From: Bathyarchaeum sp965602795
GTDB lineage: Archaea; Thermoproteota; Bathyarchaeia; Bathyarchaeales; Bathyarchaeaceae
DNA: 19,065 nucleotides
Assembly (NCBI GenBank): GCA_965602795.1
Contig: CBFCZR010000015.1
Span: 1 to 19,065 of the forward strand
Direction of reading: 5' to 3'
In this document: one piece after another, positions 1 to 6,908 of the stretch
Layout of the letters: every line of letters starts with the position of its first letter
Numbering within the stretch: the stretch's first letter is position 1
Program-made: the position numbers and the translations under genes
Notes under the pieces: model-generated
Told to the model about the DNA's origin: nothing
Databases searched by the model: none
Seen by the model: the letters and a program-made list of their open reading frames with translations, nothing else

Positions 1-140
1 ACCAAGATAAGGGACGGAATTTTGGCTCGAGAAATTTCGTCTGCCAACCGTTCAATTGCCTTCAAGTCAGGAGTCAATTGTTTCTCTTTGTCTGTTATCA
101 CAGAACCGCCTAGCTTCAGAACAGTTGGCTTATTGCCCAT
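1..140 (-). CDS. Isopentenyl phosphate kinase, N-terminal part (cut by window edge)
   Basis: Amino-acid-kinase-fold enzyme that phosphorylates isopentenyl phosphate to isopentenyl diphosphate with ATP, the last step of the archaeal mevalonate pathway. Only the first 46 codons are visible; the gene runs off the left edge. The start reads MGNKPTVLKLGGSVITDK, with the lysine and glycine-rich loop (KLGGS, residues 9-13) that opens this family and binds the nucleotide phosphates. I chose the ATG at 140 because GGTG lies about 5 bases upstream. An in-frame ATG at 152 would add four residues. It lies 53 bases downstream of the dehydratase small subunit in the same direction, so the two are probably cotranscribed. 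The diagnostic active-site histidine of the family lies outside the window. The assignment rests on the N-terminal motif plus operon context and could in principle be another amino-acid kinase. Confidence 0.85.
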   Translation of the reverse strand, partial: MGNKPTVLKLGGSVITDKEKQLTPDLKAIERLADEISRAKIPSLIL

Positions 141-193
141 TTTTTGCACCATTATTTCGTTTTTTACCAAATTGGAGATATTTCAACAGGCTA

Positions 194-577
194 CTATTTT
201 ATGGTAACAACCCCGTTTTCTATCCGAACAGTGTCTCCAGACTTTATTTTCGAGATATCTATCTCATCAACACAGGGTATCTCCGAGATTATTGCGCCCA
301 CAGCAACCACCGTTTCGCACTCCCTGTTTATCATTCCAGCCGGAGCCACCCCGCCCTTCTTCAATCTGTAGAGCGTGTAGGACCCAACGGTTGAGCCTTT
401 ACCATTCGGAAAAACCAAAATTTTGCCTTTGATTCGTTTTCCCTGCAGCTCATGCCCCTTCTCCAATATCTCACTCGTTTCAGGGTCTACTCCACCATAG
501 AACGAAATCGGCTGAGTGGTGGTTAACGCTTCCCCCTCTGCAACTCCCCTAGAAATTATTCTTCCTTTTAACTCCAT
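194..577 (-). CDS. Phosphomevalonate dehydratase small subunit (aconitase X swivel domain, DUF126)
   Basis: Small subunit of the aconitase-X-type enzyme that removes water from 5-phosphomevalonate to give trans-anhydromevalonate 5-phosphate in the archaeal mevalonate route. The 127-residue length fits a stand-alone swivel domain. The segment PNGKGSTVGSY (57-67) is the family signature, and its Ser62 is the conserved serine of the small subunit; GMINRE (81-86) is a second conserved stretch. Its ATG at 577 overlaps the end of the large-subunit gene by 10 bases, which indicates translational coupling and a one-to-one complex. The aconitase X family also contains cis-3-hydroxy-L-proline dehydratases. 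The position between mevalonate kinase and isopentenyl phosphate kinase is what makes the mevalonate role the better call. Confidence 0.9.
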   Translation of the reverse strand: MELKGRIISRGVAEGEALTTTQPISFYGGVDPETSEILEKGHELQGKRIKGKILVFPNGKGSTVGSYTLYRLKKGGVAPAGMINRECETVVAVGAIISEIPCVDEIDISKIKSGDTVRIENGVVTIK

Positions 578-1764
578 TTTCCTTTCACCGCAGCATCAAT
601 ACACTCTTCCAAGCTTCCCATCTTGGTCAACATCTTGTTATGTCTAGAATAATAACATCCCTTCGCGGAGGTTGTGGCAACGGTCCTAAATCTTCCCTTC
701 AACGGCGCTACCGCCATGCAGGTGTCGCAGGCAAACTTTCCTCCCGCCTTCTCTATCGCTTCAGTGTAGCCTCTTTTGTCCGCCAGATGCTTCATGGACC
801 TTGAGGTTGCAACCCAGAATTCAGTGTTCGGAGATATCTTTTTGTCTTTCAGCATGTCAGCAATTTTTGCTATCTCTTTGATAGATGCGTGGGGGCAGCC
901 TATACACACGAAATCGATGTCTTCCGCCTCATCGTTGATGGCCTCGTACGCTTCCTGTATGTCCCTATCCTCAAGAACAATCTTCTCTTCTGGAGGCTGA
1001 TATTTCTCTGATGCCGGAGTTATTCCCTCCATGTAGAACAGCGGCTTGGAGCCGAAAGTCACCACAGAAGCACAGAAAGTCTTCAGCTCATCTACATTAG
1101 CATCTTTTATGCCCGTGATGTAGGGAATCTTGTTCTGCACCTGCTTTCCAACACAATAGCCAAGTGCGCCCCAATCCGAGAACTTCGACAATTCTGCTTT
1201 CACTTCCACATGAGTGTTTGGAACCCTGTTCTCGTCCAAATGAAGACCATAACAGGGCGTTTTTCCCACAAACGCTGCTGCAAGAGCCGAAGGGCCACCT
1301 TCCCTGTTTGTTTTAGATCCGATAACAGAGTTGGCAAAGGTAACCGCAGAAGATTCTGACCAAGCAACATGTTCTCCGTATCGGGGTAAGTTGCCTATCA
1401 AGTAGGGCGTGCAGGTGCAGGAGATGAGTATCCCCATCTTCCTGAAAGCTTCAATAACCAGATTCTGTTTTCTTGCGAACTCGGGGTCAATTCCGAGATT
1501 TCTCCAATCTTCCAAATCCATTCCTGCAGGATTCAAGGTGGTAAGCACTTTGACTTTTCCGTCTTTTGCGAGTTCGTTCAGAAACTCTAGACCCGCATCT
1601 CCGAGGTTATGGTAGGACACGCCCGCAACTTGCACTGACCCCACTTCTATGAGTTTTTCGGCGCCGTAAATGTTTCCGAGGGCAACAAGTATCTCCATGG
1701 ACTTCTTTACTGCGTAGCCCTCTTCGCCCTCCAGCATCTTTTCTTCATTTTTTGTCAGATACAT
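568..1764 (-). CDS. Phosphomevalonate dehydratase large subunit (aconitase X catalytic domain)
   Basis: Catalytic subunit of the aconitase-X-type dehydratase acting on 5-phosphomevalonate. The 398-residue length is normal for the archaeal large subunit. Candidate iron-sulfur ligands are Cys116/Cys118 in SCTCTPYLIGN, Cys287/Cys290 in CIGCPHAS and Cys346/Cys349 in CDTCMAVAP; which of these bind the cluster cannot be read from sequence alone. WSESSAVTFANSVIGSKTN (135-153) is a strongly family-like stretch. The N-terminus MYLTKNEEKMLEGEEGYAVKKSMEIL is typical, supporting the ATG at 1764. A TATA-like element at 1805-1819 suggests an internal promoter in the 117-base gap after mevalonate kinase, so this gene, the small subunit and isopentenyl phosphate kinase may form their own transcript. 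A hydroxyproline dehydratase of the same family is the alternative, made unlikely by the neighbours. Confidence 0.92.
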   Translation of the reverse strand: MYLTKNEEKMLEGEEGYAVKKSMEILVALGNIYGAEKLIEVGSVQVAGVSYHNLGDAGLEFLNELAKDGKVKVLTTLNPAGMDLEDWRNLGIDPEFARKQNLVIEAFRKMGILISCTCTPYLIGNLPRYGEHVAWSESSAVTFANSVIGSKTNREGGPSALAAAFVGKTPCYGLHLDENRVPNTHVEVKAELSKFSDWGALGYCVGKQVQNKIPYITGIKDANVDELKTFCASVVTFGSKPLFYMEGITPASEKYQPPEEKIVLEDRDIQEAYEAINDEAEDIDFVCIGCPHASIKEIAKIADMLKDKKISPNTEFWVATSRSMKHLADKRGYTEAIEKAGGKFACDTCMAVAPLKGRFRTVATTSAKGCYYSRHNKMLTKMGSLEECIDAAVKGKWS

Positions 1765-1804
1765 ACAATCACAGGAACCTGTTTAACTCAACATTTCAGC
1801 ATTT

Positions 1805-1819
1805 TTCCTTTTAAATCCT
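1805..1819 (-). promoter_or_regulatory. TATA-like promoter upstream of the phosphomevalonate dehydratase genes
   Basis: Read on the minus strand, GGATTTAAAAGGA contains a TTTAAAAG box close to the archaeal TATA consensus. A start of transcription about 25 bases downstream would fall near 1787, leaving a leader of about 20 bases before the ATG at 1764. Visual match only. Confidence 0.45.
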
Positions 1820-1881
1820 TTACCTGCCCCTCTGAAAAGCTTGATGCGCCTAACACCATCTTTCAGGTTCCGGCTTTTCCC

Positions 1882-2826
1882 TCAACCTTTTTGGATTCCT
1901 ATCTTCGTTCTCAACACTTTGAAGCCTTCATCTTCCATGGCAGAAGCAACTTTCTCCTGCAAGTCTTTTCCGGGAGTCAATGCCAACATGCAGCCTCCGC
2001 CTCCGCCGCCAGTCATTTTTGCTCCAAACGCCCCCTGCTCCCTAGCCAAGTCAACAAGGTAATCTAATTCTTTGCATGAGACCTCGATTTCCTGCAGTAA
2101 ACGGTGGTTCTCGTTCATTAATTCGCCAACTTTCCGTAGGTCAAACTCTTCCAGCGCCTTTCTTCCTTCGTGTGCCAGCTTTTCTGCTTGCCCGAAGATT
2201 GCATCGTATTTTTCGGGGTTTTGTTTCTTTCTTTCTGCCACTCCAGCAACCATCGCCTTGGTGTTAGCGACGATTCCAGTGTTGCCTATGACAATTTCAA
2301 CTGGCTCTCGTATGCTCAACTGCTCTATTGTGTTTGAGCCTCCGCCCATGTTTTTTTTGAACCAGATTAAGCCTCCGAAGGTTGCTGCGGTGTTGTCGAT
2401 GCCTGAAGGGTTCCCCGCATATGCTTTCTCCGCTTCGTAGGCGATGTCATTAATTCGTTCATCGGGCAAATCTATGTTGAACTCTTCTGCTATGGCTCTG
2501 GCAATCGCAACGCTGCTTGCTGCAGAAGCTCCAAGCCCGCTGAATCCGGGGAGGTTTCCGCCCAACCAGATGTCTATGGCAACCTTTTTGGGGTCCATGC
2601 TCATTGCTGCTAGCATTCTTTCGATTGACTCTAGCTGCTGTAGTTTCTTCTTTTCAGCGTACCCTTTTGCGCCGCTTCTCTCGTCTGTTACATTGATGCC
2701 TTTCTGGGATTTCTTCACTTCTGCTTCTGCCGCTGAATCAACTGCTGAAGCAATTCCGGGCACGCCATGAACAACAAAGTGTTCACCAAACAAGATTGTT
2801 TTTCCGAAACCAGAACCTCTACCCAT
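1882..2826 (-). CDS. mvk: Mevalonate kinase (GHMP kinase family)
   Basis: Phosphorylates mevalonate to 5-phosphomevalonate with ATP in the cytoplasm, feeding isopentenyl diphosphate and archaeal lipid synthesis. Using the ATG at 2826 the protein has 314 residues and begins MGRGSGFGKTILFGEHFVVHG, the usual start of archaeal mevalonate kinases. The ATP-binding GHMP motif is LPGFSGLGASAASS (92-105), the catalytic aspartate is expected in GNPSGIDN (138-145, Asp144), and the third GHMP motif is KMTGGGGGGC (270-279). The reading frame extends 17 codons further up, but that segment is hydrophobic, unlike the family, and follows a good GGTG site placed for the ATG at 2826. It follows the Memo gene after 91 bases and precedes the dehydratase genes, as part of the mevalonate cluster. 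In this pathway the product goes to dehydration rather than to a second kinase. Confidence 0.95.
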   Translation of the reverse strand: MGRGSGFGKTILFGEHFVVHGVPGIASAVDSAAEAEVKKSQKGINVTDERSGAKGYAEKKKLQQLESIERMLAAMSMDPKKVAIDIWLGGNLPGFSGLGASAASSVAIARAIAEEFNIDLPDERINDIAYEAEKAYAGNPSGIDNTAATFGGLIWFKKNMGGGSNTIEQLSIREPVEIVIGNTGIVANTKAMVAGVAERKKQNPEKYDAIFGQAEKLAHEGRKALEEFDLRKVGELMNENHRLLQEIEVSCKELDYLVDLAREQGAFGAKMTGGGGGGCMLALTPGKDLQEKVASAMEDEGFKVLRTKIGIQKG

Positions 2827-2853
2827 CGGAACACACCAAAAACATAATGGAAA

Positions 2854-2868
2854 CGATAAAATAAAATA
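2854..2868 (-). promoter_or_regulatory. Possible TATA box before mevalonate kinase
   Basis: The minus strand reads TATTTTATTTTATCG in the 91-base gap between the Memo gene and mevalonate kinase. Placed about 35 bases before the ATG at 2826 it could start a short leader that still holds the GGTG ribosome-binding site. The stretch is simply AT-rich, so this is tentative. Confidence 0.3.
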
Positions 2869-2917
2869 CTTTTTCAAAGGCAGTCAAGCACATGGGGTTA
2901 GCGTTTGTTTCCGTTAA

Positions 2918-3769
2918 CTAGCTTTTTGTGAATGCTATGGATGCGTAGCCTACTACTGCAGAGCGGTCGCCGAGCACGTCCCCGCTCGTCTTATAGCATA
3001 GCAACTGCGCCTTTTTGGCGCCCAACTCTTTTGCTGCTGTTATGGCGGCGATGACTGGACCGTAACCGCAGGTAGTTATTCCATAAGCTTCAACAGTCTG
3101 GTAATACTGTTCCTCGTCCATCGCTAGAGCAGCATCTATAGCCATTTTGTCCTTCTTTTCTGCTCTTTCCTGAGGCTCATAATGGGTCATGTCAGAAGAT
3201 GCGATAACCAAACCATTCTTACCCCTCAACGCTTCTGCAACTGCTTTCCCAACTTCTCGGCTGGACATCAAATCCTGCATCATGAAACAAACAGGGACAA
3301 ACTTGAAGTCTGAACCGTAAATGTATTGGAGGAAAGGTAGCTGAAGCTCAATAGAGTGCTCATGAGTATGTGCCCTGTCGTCCACATCAACAATGTTTGA
3401 TGCTTGCAGAATCCGGTCAGCTGTTTCTGTGTCTATCTTCATATCGCCCAGAGGCGTACGCCACGCTCCCTCCTTCATAAGGGAAAGCGCGTTTCCCCGC
3501 CCAGTATGGTTGGGACCAAAAATCACTATGACATCCGGTTTTCCGTCCTGTGCTAGGCTATAGTATGCGTGGGCGGCTACTGGACCAGAAGCCATGTATC
3601 CCGCGTGGGGGACAACGAGCCCAACAATGTTTCGTGGGCCCTCTTTCACTGTCTGTGGAATGCTTCCGGGTCCTAGCTTGTGCGTGAAAAGTTCTTCTAT
3701 CTGTCTACGTAGACTGCTGGGTGTGCCAGCGTACCATGAACCTGCAACTGATGGATACCTGACTTTCAA
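2918..3769 (-). CDS. Memo-family protein (AmmeMemoRadiSam system protein B type)
   Basis: Member of the Memo family, whose fold resembles extradiol dioxygenases; the human homologue MEMO1 binds metal, but the archaeal role is not established. The 283 residues open MKVRYPSVAGSWYAG, typical of the family. Residues that match the metal-binding set of the human protein by motif are His55 (VVPHAGYMASG), His88 (FGPNHTGRG) and Cys234 (TTCGYGPV); THEHSIELQLPFL (135-147) and ASSDMTHYEP (190-199) are other conserved blocks. The start codon is TTG at 3769 and shares bases with the TGA stop of S2 (TTGA), which indicates tight coupling. The order S2, Memo, mevalonate kinase is conserved in many archaea. 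That suggests a link to isoprenoid synthesis, but no reaction can be assigned from sequence. Confidence 0.92.
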   Translation of the reverse strand: MKVRYPSVAGSWYAGTPSSLRRQIEELFTHKLGPGSIPQTVKEGPRNIVGLVVPHAGYMASGPVAAHAYYSLAQDGKPDVIVIFGPNHTGRGNALSLMKEGAWRTPLGDMKIDTETADRILQASNIVDVDDRAHTHEHSIELQLPFLQYIYGSDFKFVPVCFMMQDLMSSREVGKAVAEALRGKNGLVIASSDMTHYEPQERAEKKDKMAIDAALAMDEEQYYQTVEAYGITTCGYGPVIAAITAAKELGAKKAQLLCYKTSGDVLGDRSAVVGYASIAFTKS

Positions 3770-4428
3770 GCCTCGTCTTCTTCCCGTCTTTCCCTAGTCA
3801 GTTTTATTTCAAAGTCTTCGATGGACTGACTTGGGTCTCCGTCCGGTGGGATTTCGCCTCTCTCGCGCAGTATCTGTCTAGCCAGAAGCCAATAGATGAC
3901 CGCCAATGCCCGTCTGCCCTTGTTGTTGGTGGGTATAACCAAGTCCACAAAGGAGAAGTCGTTGTCGGTGCTGCAAAGCGCTACCACAGGAATTCCGATG
4001 CTCGAAGCTTCCTTCACCGCCTGCACATCAGCTTTAGGGTCAGACACGATTATTACGCTGGGCTCGAGACGATTTGGGTAAAGCGGGTTTGAAAGCATTC
4101 CAGGGATGAAACGCCCAACTATGGGGGTTGCCCCAACTACTTCACAGAATTTCTCTACAGGAGACTGCCCATACAGCCGTCCAGCCACAGCCGCTATCTT
4201 TGAGGGCTCAAATCGGGCTAGAAACTTTGCAGCCACTCGTATGCGTTCATCTGTTTTTTTGACATCCAAAACGAACAAGCCGTCGGCTCTGACACGGTAT
4301 ATGAACTGTTCCATGTCTTTTGTTCTCATTCTGGTTCCTATATGAACCCCCGCGGACAACAGCGTATCCTGGGGTAACAGAAGCTCTTCCTCGCTAAATG
4401 TTTCGACGTTTTCTTCACTTTCAGACAA
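3766..4428 (-). CDS. rpsB: Small ribosomal subunit protein uS2
   Basis: Structural protein of the 30S subunit. The core from LLSAGVHIGTRMRTKDMEQFIYRV onward is diagnostic, as are FIPGMLSNPLYPNRLEPSVIIVSDP and IPTNNKGRRALAVIYWLLAR. The C-terminus is acidic and charged, as in other archaeal S2 proteins. The start is a TTG at 4428, giving 220 residues: a GGAGGA site ends 7 bases before it. A further in-frame TTG at 4443, directly after the enolase stop, has no ribosome-binding site and is less likely. The gene sits directly behind enolase and overlaps Memo by 4 bases, so it lies inside one transcription unit. Confidence 0.95.
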   Translation of the reverse strand: MSESEENVETFSEEELLLPQDTLLSAGVHIGTRMRTKDMEQFIYRVRADGLFVLDVKKTDERIRVAAKFLARFEPSKIAAVAGRLYGQSPVEKFCEVVGATPIVGRFIPGMLSNPLYPNRLEPSVIIVSDPKADVQAVKEASSIGIPVVALCSTDNDFSFVDLVIPTNNKGRRALAVIYWLLARQILRERGEIPPDGDPSQSIEDFEIKLTRERREEDEA

Positions 4429-4443
4429 ACTTTTTTCCTCCAA

Positions 4444-5688
4444 CTATAATTTTGACATTTCGGCTCTATTCCCAAGAGTTTCCTCTATCCTGAGTAGCTC
4501 ATTGGTTTTAGCCACTCGCTCTCCATGCAGCACTCCAGCCTTGAGGATTGGGCAGGAGAAAGCAACGGCTAAGTGAGCTATATGTGTATCAGTTGTTTCT
4601 CCAGAGCGATGGGACATAACCGGAACATACCCAGCCCCCTTCGCCAGCCGAGTAGTTTCCCAAGCGTCTGTGAGTGTGCCCACCTGATTCATTTTTATGA
4701 TAAGAGAGTTCCCTGCACACATTTTGATGCCTTTAGCTAGCCTCTCAGGATTTGTGACAAACAAGTCGTCGCCACAGATAAGACAGTTATCAACTTTTTT
4801 TGTGAGTTCAGCAAAGCTTTCGTAGTCATCCTCATCAAACGGGTCTTCCACATAAGCCAGATTATACTCTTCAATAAGGTGCAGCATAAACTCCAGCTGC
4901 TCCCCAGCGTCCCGCTTCTTTCCTTCCATCGAATAAACATAAACCCCATTTTTAGGGTCATAAAAACTGGAAGCGGCAACATCGAGACATGTCCTGCATT
5001 CGATGCCTAGCTCAGCTGAAACCTCTTCACAGGCTTTCACAACTATCTTCAAGGCTTCCTCGTTTTCTATGCTTGGCGCCCAAGCGCCTTCGTCTCCTCT
5101 TCCGCCTGTAAAGTTTGGGTCAGCCTTTCTGAGAAGAGCGCCGATCCTGTGATGTACCATAATGTTAGCTTTCGCCGCCTCTGCAAAGCTGCGTGCCTTA
5201 AACGGGATAACCAGATACTCTTGTATGTCGGTTGTCTTTCCCAGAGCATGTTTTCCTCCGCCCAGCACGTTCCCAAGAGGGTATGGAAGCTCGTTTGCGA
5301 GGTATCCGGATAGATGCTGAAACAGGAATGTGCCGTAGGAGGTTGCGGCTGCTTCTGCCGTGGCTAGGGAAACAGCGAAGACTGTGTTTCCTCCGATGTT
5401 GCTGAAGTTTTCTGTTTCGTCGATTTCGTGAAGAAGAGTGTCAATTTCCTGTTGTTCTTCAGCGTCAATTCCTATAAGCTCGGGGGCAATAAGCTCTTCC
5501 ACCTTTTTTAATGCCTCGTCTACTCCTCCTTCAGGGTAGGAAATCACCTCAGCTTTGCCTTTGCTGGCTCCTGCTGGGGCAGAGGCTCTTCCGAACCCAG
5601 AAGTAGTCACGATGTCAACTTCAATCGTTTCTTGTCCTCTGCTGTTGAACAGTTTTCGCGCCATAACGTCTTCTATTATGGATGACAT
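4444..5688 (-). CDS. eno: Enolase (phosphopyruvate hydratase)
   Basis: Glycolytic and gluconeogenic enzyme interconverting 2-phosphoglycerate and phosphoenolpyruvate, cytoplasmic and magnesium dependent. The 414 residues cover both domains: the N-terminal part with NSRGQETIEVDI and the mobile loop PAGASKGKAE, and the barrel with metal-ligand regions TCLDVAASSFYD, YVEDPFDEDD and ICGDDLFVTNP. It also carries the catalytic-lysine segment IIKMNQVGTLTDA and the signature SHRSGETTDTHIAHLAVA. The mobile loop reads GASKG where bacterial enzymes have GASTG; the serine that contacts metal is kept. GGGG ends about 8 bases before the ATG at 5688. It is 12 bases after rpoN and directly abuts the region before S2. 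An enolase inside the ribosomal/RNA polymerase operon is common in archaea. Confidence 0.97.
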   Translation of the reverse strand: MSSIIEDVMARKLFNSRGQETIEVDIVTTSGFGRASAPAGASKGKAEVISYPEGGVDEALKKVEELIAPELIGIDAEEQQEIDTLLHEIDETENFSNIGGNTVFAVSLATAEAAATSYGTFLFQHLSGYLANELPYPLGNVLGGGKHALGKTTDIQEYLVIPFKARSFAEAAKANIMVHHRIGALLRKADPNFTGGRGDEGAWAPSIENEEALKIVVKACEEVSAELGIECRTCLDVAASSFYDPKNGVYVYSMEGKKRDAGEQLEFMLHLIEEYNLAYVEDPFDEDDYESFAELTKKVDNCLICGDDLFVTNPERLAKGIKMCAGNSLIIKMNQVGTLTDAWETTRLAKGAGYVPVMSHRSGETTDTHIAHLAVAFSCPILKAGVLHGERVAKTNELLRIEETLGNRAEMSKL

Positions 5689-5700
5689 GCATGTTCCCCG

Positions 5701-5925
5701 CTAGAATGTAGTGTTGTTTATTTTGCCTTTTTCTTCGTAAAACCTGAGAATCTTGTCAGCAATCTCTATGTGAGAAAGAATCATTCGTCGACAGCAATAC
5801 CTTGTTACTCCTAAGCCGTCTAGAACCTTTTTGGGGTCTTCTCCCGCTTCGACTCTTCGGGTGAACTCTTCCCATTTGTCAGCTATCACTTTGCCGCATG
5901 TGAAACAGCGAACTGGGATAATAAT
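5701..5925 (-). CDS. rpoN: DNA-directed RNA polymerase subunit N (Rpb10/Rpo10)
   Basis: Small zinc-binding subunit of the archaeal RNA polymerase assembly platform, near subunits D and L. The protein contains IPVRCFTCGKVIADKWEEF and later YCCRRMILSHIE, giving the CxxC and CC zinc ligands of the family. Homologues begin MIIPVRCF. Here the in-frame codons at that place are ATT ATT ATC CCA, with no ATG, GTG or TTG. A perfect GGAGGT (5935-5940) sits 9 bases before the first ATT, so I place the start at ATT 5925, giving 74 residues. The nearest standard start in frame is a TTG at 5949, which would add eight residues and place the GGAGGT inside the coding region. A sequence error is also possible. 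rpoK, which follows rpoN in many archaea, is not between rpoN and enolase. Confidence 0.9.
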   Translation of the reverse strand: MIIPVRCFTCGKVIADKWEEFTRRVEAGEDPKKVLDGLGVTRYCCRRMILSHIEIADKILRFYEEKGKINNTTF

Positions 5926-5926
5926 T

Positions 5927-5953
5927 TCAATCCGACCTCCTATACACAATCAT
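5927..5953 (-). promoter_or_regulatory. Leader of rpoN: short reading frame covering the GGAGGT site
   Basis: On the minus strand ATG at 5953 opens an eight-codon frame, MIVYRRSD, ending in TGA at 5929-5927. It reads through the rpoN ribosome-binding site GGAGGT and stops one base before the proposed ATT start of rpoN. Its own ribosome-binding site (GAAGGT) is only one base away from the ATG, which is poor spacing. A TATA-like GTATAAGTAG at 5984-5993 could start a transcript just ahead of it. This may be a reinitiation or coupling device, or chance. Confidence 0.25.
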
Positions 5954-6046
5954 GACCTTCAGGTTGTTTCGAGCATTAAATTCCTACTTATACATTTCGG
6001 CATCATTTTGTTTAGACTTCTTAACACACTTTCTTTTAGGGAATGC

Positions 6047-6460
6047 TCACCTGTAGCTTTTCTGATTCCTAGCCCTAGCCCCTGGACCTCCGAACTTCTT
6101 GGACTCGCTTCTTCTAGGGTCACCAGCAATCATTGTTCTATCATAGTCTCTGAACGTCGTGCGAAGCCGAGTGCTCTTTGTCCACTTCAGTAGACCCTTA
6201 GCTATGGCCATACGCGCGGCTTCAGCCTGACCCATGAAACCTCCTCCAGACACCTTAACGTTGATGTCAACTTCTTTCCAAACTTTCTCGTCTACCAGAA
6301 ATAATGGTTCCAGAATTTTGTCGCGAGCCAGTTTAGGCTCAAAAATCTCTAAGGGCACATTGTTTATTCTGATTCTGCCCTTTCCAAGCCTAACCGTGGC
6401 TCGAGCTATCGCGGTTTTTCGCTTCCCACTTAACACCAAAACTTTTTTCGATTTAGACAA
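6047..6460 (-). CDS. rpsI: Small ribosomal subunit protein uS9
   Basis: Structural protein of the 30S subunit whose C-terminal tail reaches the P-site tRNA. Diagnostic features are SGKRKTAIARATVRLGKGRIRINN near the N-terminus, VSGGGFMGQAEAARMAIAKGL in the middle, and the C-terminal RRSESKKFGGPGARARNQKSYR ending in the universal basic KSYR-type tail. The start is a TTG at 6460, one base after the L13 stop, preceded by GAGGTGG with 6-base spacing; this gives 137 residues, the usual archaeal size. A longer frame from an ATG at 6508 overlaps L13 by 47 bases and adds a segment unlike S9, so I rejected it. Confidence 0.95.
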   Translation of the reverse strand: MSKSKKVLVLSGKRKTAIARATVRLGKGRIRINNVPLEIFEPKLARDKILEPLFLVDEKVWKEVDINVKVSGGGFMGQAEAARMAIAKGLLKWTKSTRLRTTFRDYDRTMIAGDPRRSESKKFGGPGARARNQKSYR

Positions 6461-6461
6461 C

Positions 6462-6902
6462 CTATTCCACCTCTGGGCTCCACCCAATCTCTTTAGCCAA
6501 TTCTCCAACGGTTATATAAGGTGATTTTAATTTCTCCGCTCTTGCATCAATGATTGTTTGCGTTTCTTTACCTTCAAATTCTTTGGGAGCACCTAGGTAA
6601 ACCCTAAGTCTTTTGTAAGCCTGCCGACCTTTCGGTTTCTTCCAAGGAAGCATACCGCGGATGGTTCTGCGAACAATTCTGTCAGGTCTTCTAGGATGAT
6701 AGGGTCCCTTTCTTGGATGCCCCACCTCAAGGAAGGTTTTTCTCTCCTTGACTATTTGCAGCCTCTTGCCTGAAATGGCTGCTTTTTCAGCGTTTAAAAC
6801 GATGACGGATTCGCCTTGGAGAAGACTTTTAGCTATGATGCTGGCCATTCGTCCAAGAATCAGTCCCTTGGCGTCTATAATTATGGCGTTTTCTGAAGAC
6901 AT
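6462..6902 (-). CDS. rplM: Large ribosomal subunit protein uL13
   Basis: Structural protein of the 50S subunit, 146 residues. The N-terminus IIIDAKGLILGRMASIIAKSLLQGE and the block HPRKGPYHPRRPDRIVRRTIRGMLPWKKPKGRQAYKRLRVYLG are diagnostic for archaeal/eukaryotic L13. ATG at 6902 follows GAGGT with 8-base spacing. It lies 6 bases after L18e and 1 base before the S9 start in the conserved order L18e, L13, S9. Confidence 0.97.
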   Translation of the reverse strand: MSSENAIIIDAKGLILGRMASIIAKSLLQGESVIVLNAEKAAISGKRLQIVKERKTFLEVGHPRKGPYHPRRPDRIVRRTIRGMLPWKKPKGRQAYKRLRVYLGAPKEFEGKETQTIIDARAEKLKSPYITVGELAKEIGWSPEVE

Positions 6903-6908
6903 CGCAGT

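Noticed and set aside
2827..2877. Seventeen-residue hydrophobic extension of mevalonate kinase that resembles a signal peptide
   Set aside because: Mevalonate kinase is cytoplasmic, the ATG at 2826 has a good GGTG site, and the family begins at this point.
5960..6010. Possible C/D box guide RNA between S9 and rpoN (ATGATGC and CTGA on the minus strand)
   Set aside because: The C box misses its last base, there is no terminal stem and no clear D'/C' pair; spacing alone is not enough.
6461..6508. N-terminal extension of S9 from an ATG at 6508
   Set aside because: It overlaps the L13 end by 47 bases, is unlike S9 proteins, and the TTG at 6460 has a well-spaced GAGGTGG.
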